Numbered from the stretch's first letter, positions 1-5,953 are shown. The stretch: 6,728 bases of DNA from an uncultured Collinsella sp. (GCA_902494035.1 CABURV010000082.1:1-6728), one strand, 5' to 3'. Numbers and translations: made by a program. The notes: generated by a model not told the origin, from the letters alone.

Positions 1-27
1 GCCGGGCGCACGGGAGGGAAAGCGAGG

Positions 28-855
28 CTACTCGCCGAGCTTGGGATGCAGCAGCGACGGCGCAGCGCCGAGCAGCATCTTGGTGTAGGGGTCCTGAGGG
101 TGCTGGAAGACCTGCTTGGCCTCGCCCTGCTCGACGATCTTGCCTCCATTCATAACGATGATGTCGTCAGAGATATAGCGGACCGTCTGGATGTCATGGC
201 TGATGAACACCATGGCCAGGCCGAGCTCCTTCTTAAGGTCGGTCAGCAGGTTCAGAATCTGCGCACGGACCGAAACGTCCAGAGCCGAGGTGGGCTCGTC
301 GGCGATGATGGCATCGGGGTTCAGCGACAGGGCACGGGCAATTGCGACGCGCTGGCGCTGGCCGCCCGAAAGCTGGCCGGGAAGAACCTCGGCGGCGGAG
401 CTGGGCAGACCGGTGAGCTCCAAGAGCTCCTTGACGCGCTTCTCCTGCTCGGCCTCGGTACCCAGGTTGTGGACGCGCATGGGGTCGAGCAGTTGCTCGC
501 GAACAACCATGCGGGGGTTGAGCGCCGTGGCCGGGTTCTGGAACACGACCGAGATGACGCGACCCATGTGGCGACGGTCCTCGGCGGTACGTTTGGTAAC
601 GTCCTTGCCCTTAAAGTAGACCTTGCCGCTCGTGGGGGCCTGCAGGCCGCACATGACGTTGGCGGTGGTGGATTTGCCGCAACCGGACTCGCCGACGATG
701 CCGATCGTCTGGCCGGGCATGAGCTTAATCGTTACACCCTGGACGGCGTGAACCAGGTTGGGGTGCAGAATCGAGCCGGTACGGGTCCTAAAGGTGACGT
801 GGACGTCATCGAGGAAGATGATCGGCTCGACGCCGTTGACTGCGGTCTCGCTCAT
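28..855 (-). CDS. Peptide ABC transporter ATP-binding protein, DppF/OppF type (short form)
   Basis: This is the second ATPase of the importer; it hydrolyses ATP on the cytoplasmic face to drive peptide uptake, presumably paired with the ATPase half of the upstream fusion. All ABC motifs are visible in the 275 residues: Walker A GESGCGKS at 55-62, Q-loop Gln106 in VFQNP, signature LSGGQRQR at 162-169, Walker B ending in Asp186-Glu187, D-loop ALD at 191-193 and switch His220 in FISHD. The protein stops soon after the HPQDPYTKMLL segment (252-262). Typical OppF/DppF proteins run to about 310-330 residues with a further C-terminal extension and often cysteines; here that part is absent. The TAG stop is at 28-30, and the 27 bases left before the window edge show no complete terminator. 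The ATG directly follows the TAG of the fusion gene and has a perfect ribosome-binding site, so the start is secure. The substrate is unknown. Confidence 0.95.
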   Translation of the reverse strand: MSETAVNGVEPIIFLDDVHVTFRTRTGSILHPNLVHAVQGVTIKLMPGQTIGIVGESGCGKSTTANVMCGLQAPTSGKVYFKGKDVTKRTAEDRRHMGRVISVVFQNPATALNPRMVVREQLLDPMRVHNLGTEAEQEKRVKELLELTGLPSSAAEVLPGQLSGGQRQRVAIARALSLNPDAIIADEPTSALDVSVRAQILNLLTDLKKELGLAMVFISHDIQTVRYISDDIIVMNGGKIVEQGEAKQVFQHPQDPYTKMLLGAAPSLLHPKLGE

Positions 856-2871
856 CTACATCACCTCCGCGTGAGGGGTCAAACCATTTGCCTTGAGCAC
901 CTCGTCGGGGAGCTCGGAATAGAAGTGCTCGGTGCCGGGCACGCGCTTGAAGACCGGACGGGAGTCCAGGCCAATGCGAGGATGGCTCGAGCGGGGCGCG
1001 AAGCGATCGCCCTTGGGGAAATCGCGCGGGCTCGGAACGGCGCCGGGCACCTGGTGCAGGCGGCCCGAACCGCTCTCGATGGACAGGACGGAACCCAGAA
1101 GGCCGCGGGTGTACTCGTGAATCGGGTTGGTGAGCAGCTCTTTGGTAGGCGCCTGCTCGATAACCTGGCCGGCGTACATAACCGTGATGTTATGGGCGAC
1201 CTCGGCGACCAGTGCCAGGTCGTGCGAAACGAAAATCATGGCAAAGCCGAGCTTGGCCTGAAGGTCGTTAAGCAGCTTGATGACCTGCTTCTGGACGGTA
1301 ACGTCCAGAGCGGTCGTAGGCTCGTCGCAGATGACCAGCTTGGGGTCGCGGGTAAGGGCCATAGCGATCAGAACGCGCTGACGCTGACCACCGGAAAGCT
1401 CGTGCGGATAGCTCTCGAGCGTACGCTTGGGGTCGAGGCCCACGAGCTCCAGGAGTTCCTCGGCGCTACGGGTGCCGCCACGCTTGGTGAGCTGCTTCAT
1501 CTGGGCGGAAATGAGCATGGAGGGGTTGAGCGAGGACAGGGCGTCCTGATAGACCATGGCGATATCGGTACCGCGCAGGCCGAACCACTCCTTCTTGCTC
1601 ATCTTGAGCAGGTCGCGGCCCTCCCAGAGCACCTCACCGGAAAGATGCTCGTCATCGTCGGTCAGACCCATGATGGCCAGCGTGGTGATGGACTTACCGC
1701 AGCCGGACTCACCGACCAGGCCCATGGTCTGGCCAGGACGGACATCAAAGTTGACATGATCGACGACGTTGATGTCACCGTGGTGCTCAAACTGGATGCA
1801 GAAATCGCGGACCGAAAGGATCGGCTCGACGGACTCATCGGGCACATGGCGGTCGTTGCGCTTGAGTTCGACATCGCGCAGAGCGCCAAGACGGGCGGAC
1901 AGGGACTGAGCCTGCTCCTTGTAGGCGCGAACGGGGTCGGAGACCAGCAGGTCGGCCTCGCGGCGCTTGGAGGAGTCGGTCGGATCCAGGGCGGCGGAGG
2001 GAGCGGCAGCCATAGCGTCGGTAATGCCCTCGGACAGGATGTTGAGCGCCAGGCAGGTGATCATGATGGCCAGGCCCGGGAACAGCGCCTGCCACCAACG
2101 GCCAGCGAGCACGCCGCCGCGAGCATCGGCGAGGATGTTGCCCCAGGTAGCGGTGGGCTCCTGGATACCAGCGCCGATGAAGGTCAGCGAGGCCTCGAAG
2201 ATGATGGCGTCGGCGACCAGGGTAACGGTGAAGACCATGATCGGGGCGATGCAGTTACGCAGGACATGCTTGATCAAAATCCACGGAGCCTTGGCACCGG
2301 ACACGATGACCGCGCGGACATAGTCCTCACCGTACTCGGACACGATGTTGGCGCGCACGATACGGGCAATCTGCGGAGTATACATAAAGCCGATGGCGAA
2401 GATGATCGACGGCACGGAGTTGCCCAGGATGGAGACGAAGACGGCCGCGAGGGCGATGCCCGGGATGGACATGATGATGTCCAGGATACGCATGATCGTC
2501 TCGGAGACTGCCTTGCGCGAAACTGCCGCGAGGGCGCCCACGACCGAGCCGCAGACCAGAGCCATGGCAGTGGCGCCAAAGCCGATAATCAGCGAGTAAC
2601 GACCACCGTAGAGCATACGCGACAGAATGTCGCGACCCTTATCGTCGGTACCGAAGATAAATCCGTTGCCGGGAGCCTGGCGAGCCGTAAAGATCTCGAC
2701 CGGGCTATAGGGGGCAAGAAGGGGCGCCAGAATCGCGGTCAGGGCGACCAGCACCAGCACGACGGCGGCAATCTTAGAAGACAGCGTCATCTTCTTCCAG
2801 CCACCGAGCTTGAGCCCCTTGGAGGCAGCCTTTTCGAGCTGCTCGGTTTGCTTCTCTCGAATTTTTACCAT
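856..2871 (-). CDS. Fused peptide ABC transporter permease (DppC/OppC type) and ATP-binding protein (DppD/OppD type)
   Basis: One 671-residue protein carries a membrane subunit and an ATPase that are separate in most Opp/Dpp systems. Residues 1-290 are the permease: a hydrophobic segment at about 34-55, the family hallmark FGTDDKGRDILSR at 73-85, further membrane segments, and the EAA coupling loop around 179-213 (DYVRA, GAKAPW, LRNCIAP). Residues 291-348 form a charged linker. Residues 349-600 are the ATPase: Walker A GESGCGKS at 387-394, Q-loop Gln442, signature LSGGQRQR at 492-499, Walker B Asp516-Glu517 and switch His550. The segment PIHEYTRGLL at 583-592 begins the oligopeptide-family C-terminal extension, which continues to PKGDRFAPR (619-627). 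There the usual cysteines are replaced, for example by Asp622 and Ser628. No methionine lies between residues 287 and 383, so internal initiation of a separate ATPase from ATG is unlikely. The ATG is three bases after the TAG of the preceding permease. Only a weak ribosome-binding site (GGTG or AGGA) precedes it, pointing to translational coupling. Such fusions are known in actinobacterial peptide transporters. Confidence 0.95.
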   Translation of the reverse strand: MVKIREKQTEQLEKAASKGLKLGGWKKMTLSSKIAAVVLVLVALTAILAPLLAPYSPVEIFTARQAPGNGFIFGTDDKGRDILSRMLYGGRYSLIIGFGATAMALVCGSVVGALAAVSRKAVSETIMRILDIIMSIPGIALAAVFVSILGNSVPSIIFAIGFMYTPQIARIVRANIVSEYGEDYVRAVIVSGAKAPWILIKHVLRNCIAPIMVFTVTLVADAIIFEASLTFIGAGIQEPTATWGNILADARGGVLAGRWWQALFPGLAIMITCLALNILSEGITDAMAAAPSAALDPTDSSKRREADLLVSDPVRAYKEQAQSLSARLGALRDVELKRNDRHVPDESVEPILSVRDFCIQFEHHGDINVVDHVNFDVRPGQTMGLVGESGCGKSITTLAIMGLTDDDEHLSGEVLWEGRDLLKMSKKEWFGLRGTDIAMVYQDALSSLNPSMLISAQMKQLTKRGGTRSAEELLELVGLDPKRTLESYPHELSGGQRQRVLIAMALTRDPKLVICDEPTTALDVTVQKQVIKLLNDLQAKLGFAMIFVSHDLALVAEVAHNITVMYAGQVIEQAPTKELLTNPIHEYTRGLLGSVLSIESGSGRLHQVPGAVPSPRDFPKGDRFAPRSSHPRIGLDSRPVFKRVPGTEHFYSELPDEVLKANGLTPHAEVM
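860..868 (-). promoter_or_regulatory. Perfect Shine-Dalgarno for the short ATPase, inside the end of the fusion gene
   Basis: On the minus strand, bases 868 down to 860 read GGAGGTGAT, a nine-base complement to the 16S rRNA 3' end. The ATG at 855 lies four bases further on. The site is also coding: it supplies most of the last codons (Ala-Glu-Val-Met) of the upstream gene. Ribosomes ending at the TAG (858-856) stand directly at the next ATG, which suggests coupled re-initiation. Confidence 0.85.
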
Positions 2872-2874
2872 AAT

Positions 2875-3831
2875 CTACACCGTCCTGATGCGCGGGTTGA
2901 TGAGCAGATAGAGCATGTCAACCACGATGTTGATGATGATGAAGGCAAGAGCAACGACGATGACGACGCCCTGAACCAGGTTCGCCTCGTTGCCCTGAAC
3001 GCCCTGCAGGATCGCAGTACCCATGCCGGGGAGGTTGAAGATGACCTCGATGACGACAGCACCGCCCATAAGGTAACCGATCTTAAGACCGAGGGTGGTA
3101 ACCGGGGTGATCAGCGCGTTACGCAAAACGTTAATGCCGACGACGACCTTCTCGGGAACGCCGGCGCCACGGGCCATGCGGACGTAATCCTTGTCGAGCT
3201 CCTCGACCATGGCGGTACGCACGATACGGGTCATCTGGCCCGTCAGCGGGAAGGCAAGAGCAATGGCGGGCATGATCATGCGCCCCATATAACCAGCCGG
3301 GTTGGTGGTGAAGTGAGGAAGGGCACCAGACGCCGGGAGCACCTTAAGGTAGGAAGAGAACAGCAGAATCAACAGAACGGCAAGCCAGAACGACGGGGTT
3401 GCCAAGCCAGCGATGGAAAAGACGCGGATCACTTGGTCCGGCCATTTATCGCGATATAGCGCCGCGATGACACCGAGCAAAAACGAGACAACCGCGCCGA
3501 TGGCAAGGCCGATGAAGGTCAGCTGCATCGTGACGGGCAGGGCCGTGGAGATGCGCTTGGCAACGGAGTTGCGGGCAGCACCATAAGTGCCCATGTCACC
3601 GTGGATCAGATCGCCCATGTAACGCACATAGCGCACGGGCCAGGGGTCGTCCAGACCATACTTCTCATGGTACTCGGCAACCGCCTCGGGCGAGGCACCG
3701 TCACCCAACGCCGTATAGGCGGGGTCGGTCTTGGAGAACGACATAAGGAAGAACACCAATACGGTGACGCCCAATGCCATGATTGGCAGTGCCACGAGGC
3801 GCCTTCCAATCAAACGTAGAAAGCTATTCAC
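2875..3831 (-). CDS. Peptide ABC transporter permease, DppB/OppB type
   Basis: This is the first inner-membrane subunit of the importer, forming the translocation path with the permease half of the downstream fusion. The 318-residue length is typical of the family. Membrane segments are visible at about 12-32, 101-126, 136-160, 186-206, 243-265 and 286-311. The long periplasmic stretch after the first one includes YGLDDPWPVRYVRYMGDL, as in DppB. The EAA cytoplasmic loop lies at about 210-242 (DKDYVRMARGAG, VLRNA) and would dock onto an ATPase. NLPGMGTA at 266-273 is another family landmark. The reading frame is open back to a TTG at 3864, but I chose the GTG at 3829-3831. It has a good GGGGAG ribosome-binding site, and the protein then begins NSFLRLIGRR, a normal DppB start. 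The gene follows a 155-base spacer containing a hairpin and ends with TAG three bases before the fusion gene. Confidence 0.94.
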   Translation of the reverse strand: MNSFLRLIGRRLVALPIMALGVTVLVFFLMSFSKTDPAYTALGDGASPEAVAEYHEKYGLDDPWPVRYVRYMGDLIHGDMGTYGAARNSVAKRISTALPVTMQLTFIGLAIGAVVSFLLGVIAALYRDKWPDQVIRVFSIAGLATPSFWLAVLLILLFSSYLKVLPASGALPHFTTNPAGYMGRMIMPAIALAFPLTGQMTRIVRTAMVEELDKDYVRMARGAGVPEKVVVGINVLRNALITPVTTLGLKIGYLMGGAVVIEVIFNLPGMGTAILQGVQGNEANLVQGVVIVVALAFIIINIVVDMLYLLINPRIRTV

Positions 3832-3836
3832 GTTCT

Positions 3837-3842
3837 CTCCCC
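3837..3842 (-). promoter_or_regulatory. Shine-Dalgarno that fixes the GTG start of the DppB-type permease
   Basis: Minus-strand bases 3842 down to 3837 read GGGGAG, five bases before the GTG at 3831. The alternative upstream TTG (3864) has no comparable purine-rich site before it, and starting there would add 11 hydrophilic residues not expected before the DppB N-terminus. Confidence 0.75.
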
Positions 3843-3894
3843 TTTCTTTTGTCGGTAGGACCAACTGGTATATGAGTATAGATATTCATTACAA

Positions 3895-3924
3895 GACCCG
3901 GGCGACATCGAAGTCGCCCGGGTC
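3895..3924 (-). terminator. Strong intercistronic hairpin between the binding-protein and permease genes
   Basis: Bases 3895-3906 (gacccgggcgac) and 3913-3924 (gtcgcccgggtc) are perfect inverted repeats: a 12-bp, mostly G+C stem with a six-base loop. It lies 62 bases after the stop of the binding-protein gene and 63 bases before the GTG of the permease gene. On the minus strand the stem is followed by TTGTAATG, a poor T-tract, and the plus strand has no T-run after it at all. I therefore infer a leaky terminator or an mRNA 3'-stabilising stem acting on minus-strand transcripts, which would raise receptor mRNA over the membrane-complex genes. A TATACT hexamer at 3880-3875 just beyond it could be a -10 element, but it has no matching -35. 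Confidence 0.6.
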
Positions 3925-3986
3925 GTTGACTCACATATGAGGATGCGTCCCTATGTCCAACATCCCACACTCAACTCAAATGAGTC

Positions 3987-5600
3987 TTAGGCCTTGACGG
4001 TCGCAACGCCCCTGAAGGACATGCTCGTCGTGCCGATGCCCTTAAAGCCATCGAGGGCCTCGCCGTTGGGCGCGGTGGACGGATCGTTCCAGGAAGCAGA
4101 GACGGTCTTGACGTGTACGACAGGGTAAAGGACGGCGTTGTCGGCAATGATGTCGAAGCACTCGTTCCACTTCTTCTGCTGTGCATCGCCCTCGGCAGCA
4201 AGAGCCTCGTCCATGAGACCGTGGAGCTTCTCCCACTCAGCGGACTCCTTCCACGGGCAACGGGTCTGCATCCAGACATTGTCGCCGTACCACCAGTTGA
4301 GCAGCAGGTCGGGATCTGCGCCGAAGCAGGACGGATCGCCAGGAGCGAGAAGGATGTCGTAGGCCTCGCCGCCATCGATAGCAGCATAGGTAGCAGCCGA
4401 AGTATCGGTCTGGATGGTCACATCGAAACCGAGGGCGTCAAGATCGTTCTTGACCTGGGCGGCCATACCCTTGATCTGCTCGTTGTCGGTGGTACGCAGG
4501 GTGATGGCGCCCGGGGTGATGCCAGACTCATCAATGAGCTTCTTGGCCTTCTTGGCGTCAGTCTTGTAGACCGTGGAAGCCTCATGGTAGTTCGTGAAGC
4601 TCTTGGGCAGATAGCAGCTGGCAGCCGTGGCAAGGCCGGCGAAGGTGTTGTTGATCATCTTCTCGGTATCGAGCGCATACATGACGGCCTGACGTACCTT
4701 AACGTTGTTCCAAGGCTCCTTGGCGACGTTGAACATAACGAATCGAGTTCCGAAGCCCTGAACGTTGTCAACCTTGCAACCAGCGCTCTCGAGCTGGTCG
4801 ACGGCGTCGGCGGTGACGAGCTCCATAACGAGCGTGGAGCCCTCCTGCTGCGCGGTAACGCGAGCGGTGGGGTCGGTCAGGATGCTGTACTGGATCTTCT
4901 TGTCCTCGGCAGCATACTTACCGTTGTACTCGGGGTTAGGAACCAGGGTGATCTCGGTATCGGAGATAGAGTCGTACATCCAGGGGCCGGAGCCGATCGG
5001 CTGCTTGGCGCGATCCTCCTCGGTCTGTGCGGCCGGGGTAACGCGGATGATGGCCAAACGATCCTTGAGCAGGGAGAAATTGGGGACCTTGGTCTTGACC
5101 GTCACGGTGCTGGCGTCCTTGGCCTCAATGGACTCGAAGGGCTTGAAGAACGGAGCATAGGTAGCGGAAGCGGCGCAAGCGGTGTAGGAGGCGACGACGT
5201 CGTCAGCGGTGACCTCGGTGCCATCGGAGAACTTGGCGCCCTTGCGGATGGTGACCTCGAAGGTGGTGTCGTCCACGGACTTGGGGTCATCGGTGGCGAG
5301 CTCGTTGAACGTGCTGTAATCGTGGTAATCGATACCGTAGAGGCCCTCGATGACGTGCCAGTTAGCGCCCAGGCCCACGGCGGAGCCGGTGCTGGCGGGG
5401 TCGAAGCTGGACGGAGCGTAAGCGGAACCAGCGGTGATCACGCCGCCGCCACGGTTGGCGGAATCGGTGGACCCAGAAGCGGAACCCTTGTCACTAGAGC
5501 TGCCACCGCAGCCAGTGAGACCAAGGCCGGCGACAGCAGCGACGCTGCCGGTGAGGCCGAGAAACGAACGCCTGGACATACCCTTGTTGATGATGGCCAT
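3987..5600 (-). CDS. Peptide ABC transporter substrate-binding lipoprotein (SBP_bac_5 / OppA-DppA family)
   Basis: This extracytoplasmic receptor captures the ligand and delivers it to the permeases encoded downstream. The 537-residue protein starts with a lipoprotein signal: twin arginines in SRRSFLGL (9-16), a hydrophobic stretch and lipobox LTGC, with Cys31 as the predicted lipidated residue. A Gly/Ser-rich tether follows (32-53). The pattern implies Tat export and membrane anchoring. Family landmarks in the mature part are SDGTEVTADDVVASY (125-139), PIGSGPWMYD (201-210) and VRQAVMYALD (302-311). Length is normal for the family. The frame is open back to a TTG at 5615, but the ATG at 5598-5600 has an AGGAG site five bases upstream and is preferred; a later ATG at residue 8 lacks a well-spaced site. 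The gene follows a 353-base spacer after uvrC and is first in the importer cluster. Residues contacting the ligand cannot be assigned by eye, so dipeptide, oligopeptide or another ligand remains open. Confidence 0.94.
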   Translation of the reverse strand: MAIINKGMSRRSFLGLTGSVAAVAGLGLTGCGGSSSDKGSASGSTDSANRGGGVITAGSAYAPSSFDPASTGSAVGLGANWHVIEGLYGIDYHDYSTFNELATDDPKSVDDTTFEVTIRKGAKFSDGTEVTADDVVASYTACAASATYAPFFKPFESIEAKDASTVTVKTKVPNFSLLKDRLAIIRVTPAAQTEEDRAKQPIGSGPWMYDSISDTEITLVPNPEYNGKYAAEDKKIQYSILTDPTARVTAQQEGSTLVMELVTADAVDQLESAGCKVDNVQGFGTRFVMFNVAKEPWNNVKVRQAVMYALDTEKMINNTFAGLATAASCYLPKSFTNYHEASTVYKTDAKKAKKLIDESGITPGAITLRTTDNEQIKGMAAQVKNDLDALGFDVTIQTDTSAATYAAIDGGEAYDILLAPGDPSCFGADPDLLLNWWYGDNVWMQTRCPWKESAEWEKLHGLMDEALAAEGDAQQKKWNECFDIIADNAVLYPVVHVKTVSASWNDPSTAPNGEALDGFKGIGTTSMSFRGVATVKA

Positions 5601-5604
5601 GTCT

Positions 5605-5610
5605 TCTCCT
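5605..5610 (-). promoter_or_regulatory. Shine-Dalgarno that fixes the ATG start of the binding protein
   Basis: Minus-strand bases 5610 down to 5605 read AGGAGA. The AGGAG core ends five bases before the ATG at 5600, a standard spacing, which supports this ATG over the TTG at 5615 that overlaps the upstream flank of this site. Confidence 0.8.
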
Positions 5611-5669
5611 AACAATAGAGAATCTTACCCGGGAGCTCCTAGACTCACCCCCGCGCAACTTGCGGACGA

Positions 5670-5697
5670 CATATACCTTACCTACCGACAAACCCAA
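5670..5697 (-). promoter_or_regulatory. Candidate promoter for the binding-protein gene (weak)
   Basis: On the minus strand TTGGGT (5697-5692) and TATATG (5675-5670) are separated by 16 bases. Three of six and four of six positions match the sigma-70 type consensus. Transcription would start near 5663 and give a leader of about 60 bases, a plausible distance. The -35 match is poor, so the assignment is tentative. Confidence 0.25.
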
Positions 5698-5739
5698 CTG
5701 AGGAGTCGCGCTCGGCGACCGTTACATACATCCGCTTGG

Positions 5740-5756
5740 ACGGTATTTACTACCGT
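5740..5756. repeat. Short inverted repeat, possible operator
   Basis: ACGGTA (5740-5745) and TACCGT (5751-5756) are perfect inverted repeats around a five-base spacer, giving a 17-base dyad typical in size for a dimeric repressor site. On the minus strand a further AACGGT occurs about 20 bases downstream (5724-5719). The dyad lies upstream of the binding-protein gene, so regulation of the importer is possible; no regulator gene is in the window. Confidence 0.3.
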
Positions 5757-5768
5757 TCACCGAATTCG

Positions 5769-5797
5769 TTGACAAACGATGCTGTAGACAGTATGTT
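5769..5797 (+). promoter_or_regulatory. Near-consensus sigma-70 type promoter on the plus strand
   Basis: TTGACA at 5769-5774 matches the -35 consensus fully. After exactly 17 bases comes TATGTT at 5792-5797, which matches the -10 consensus at four of six positions including the key first two bases and last base. Transcription would start near 5804 and run rightward, antisense to the 3' end of uvrC. No plus-strand gene follows in the window, so the product, if any, would be a non-coding or antisense RNA. Read on the other strand the same -35 bases are TTGTCA, which could serve a minus-strand promoter, but its -10 (TAGTAA, 17 bases on) is weak. Confidence 0.4.
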
Positions 5798-5953
5798 CCG
5801 GCGAGGTGAGATATCAGTCTTCGTCAATCCGCAGGATAGCAGGGCTTTTCCTTCGTCGTAGTCAAACGTTTTAGCGTTAATAAAACCCGAAACCAACAGG
5901 CAACCGCCGCGAAATAAATGCTTGAAAATCGGCCCATCATGTATATCAGTCGT

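Larger units (their letters stand above)
5601..5953. other. Intergenic region between uvrC and the peptide-importer cluster
   Basis: This 353-base stretch is visibly richer in A+T than the flanking genes and holds no convincing coding sequence. It should contain the promoter of the binding-protein gene. Visible items are a near-consensus plus-strand promoter (5769-5797), a weak minus-strand promoter candidate (5670-5697), a 6-bp inverted repeat (5740-5756), a small GTCGC/GCGAC stem (5705-5719), an A+T-rich inverted repeat GTTTTA/TAAAAC (5868-5886) and a nine-base direct repeat. No strong rho-independent terminator was found behind uvrC, so readthrough from uvrC into the cluster is possible. 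I saw no T-box, riboswitch or tRNA features. Confidence 0.7.

Noticed and set aside
46..3459. Plus-strand 1137-codon open frame as a gene
   Set aside because: It lies exactly codon-opposite three well-identified transporter genes, has a low-complexity composition and resembles no family. It has no credible ribosome-binding site or promoter.
3829..3864. TTG at 3864 as the start of the DppB-type permease
   Set aside because: It adds 11 hydrophilic residues that include the translated ribosome-binding site of the better GTG start at 3831.
4113..5612. Plus-strand 499-codon open frame over the binding-protein gene
   Set aside because: It is likewise codon-opposite the sense gene, with a Gly/Val/Leu-rich shadow composition; the sense strand encodes a clear lipoprotein receptor.
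5598..5615. TTG at 5615 as the start of the binding protein
   Set aside because: It would translate the AGGAG site itself; the ATG at 5600 has ideal spacing from that site.
5803..5822. GAGGTGAG after the plus-strand promoter as a ribosome-binding site for a small plus-strand gene
   Set aside because: No ATG, GTG or TTG lies at a usable distance downstream of it.
5868..5886. GTTTTA/TAAAAC inverted repeat as a terminator for uvrC
   Set aside because: The six-base stem is A+T-rich with a seven-base loop and no T-tract follows, so it would be a weak terminator.
5824..5940. Possible 38-residue peptide (minus strand, ATG at 5940) with a hydrophobic middle, just after uvrC
   Set aside because: No ribosome-binding site precedes the ATG, and it is the tail of a frame overlapping uvrC; nothing distinguishes it from chance.
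5601..5953. Riboswitch, T-box leader or tRNA in the long spacer
   Set aside because: No conserved core motif or cloverleaf could be recognised on either strand.
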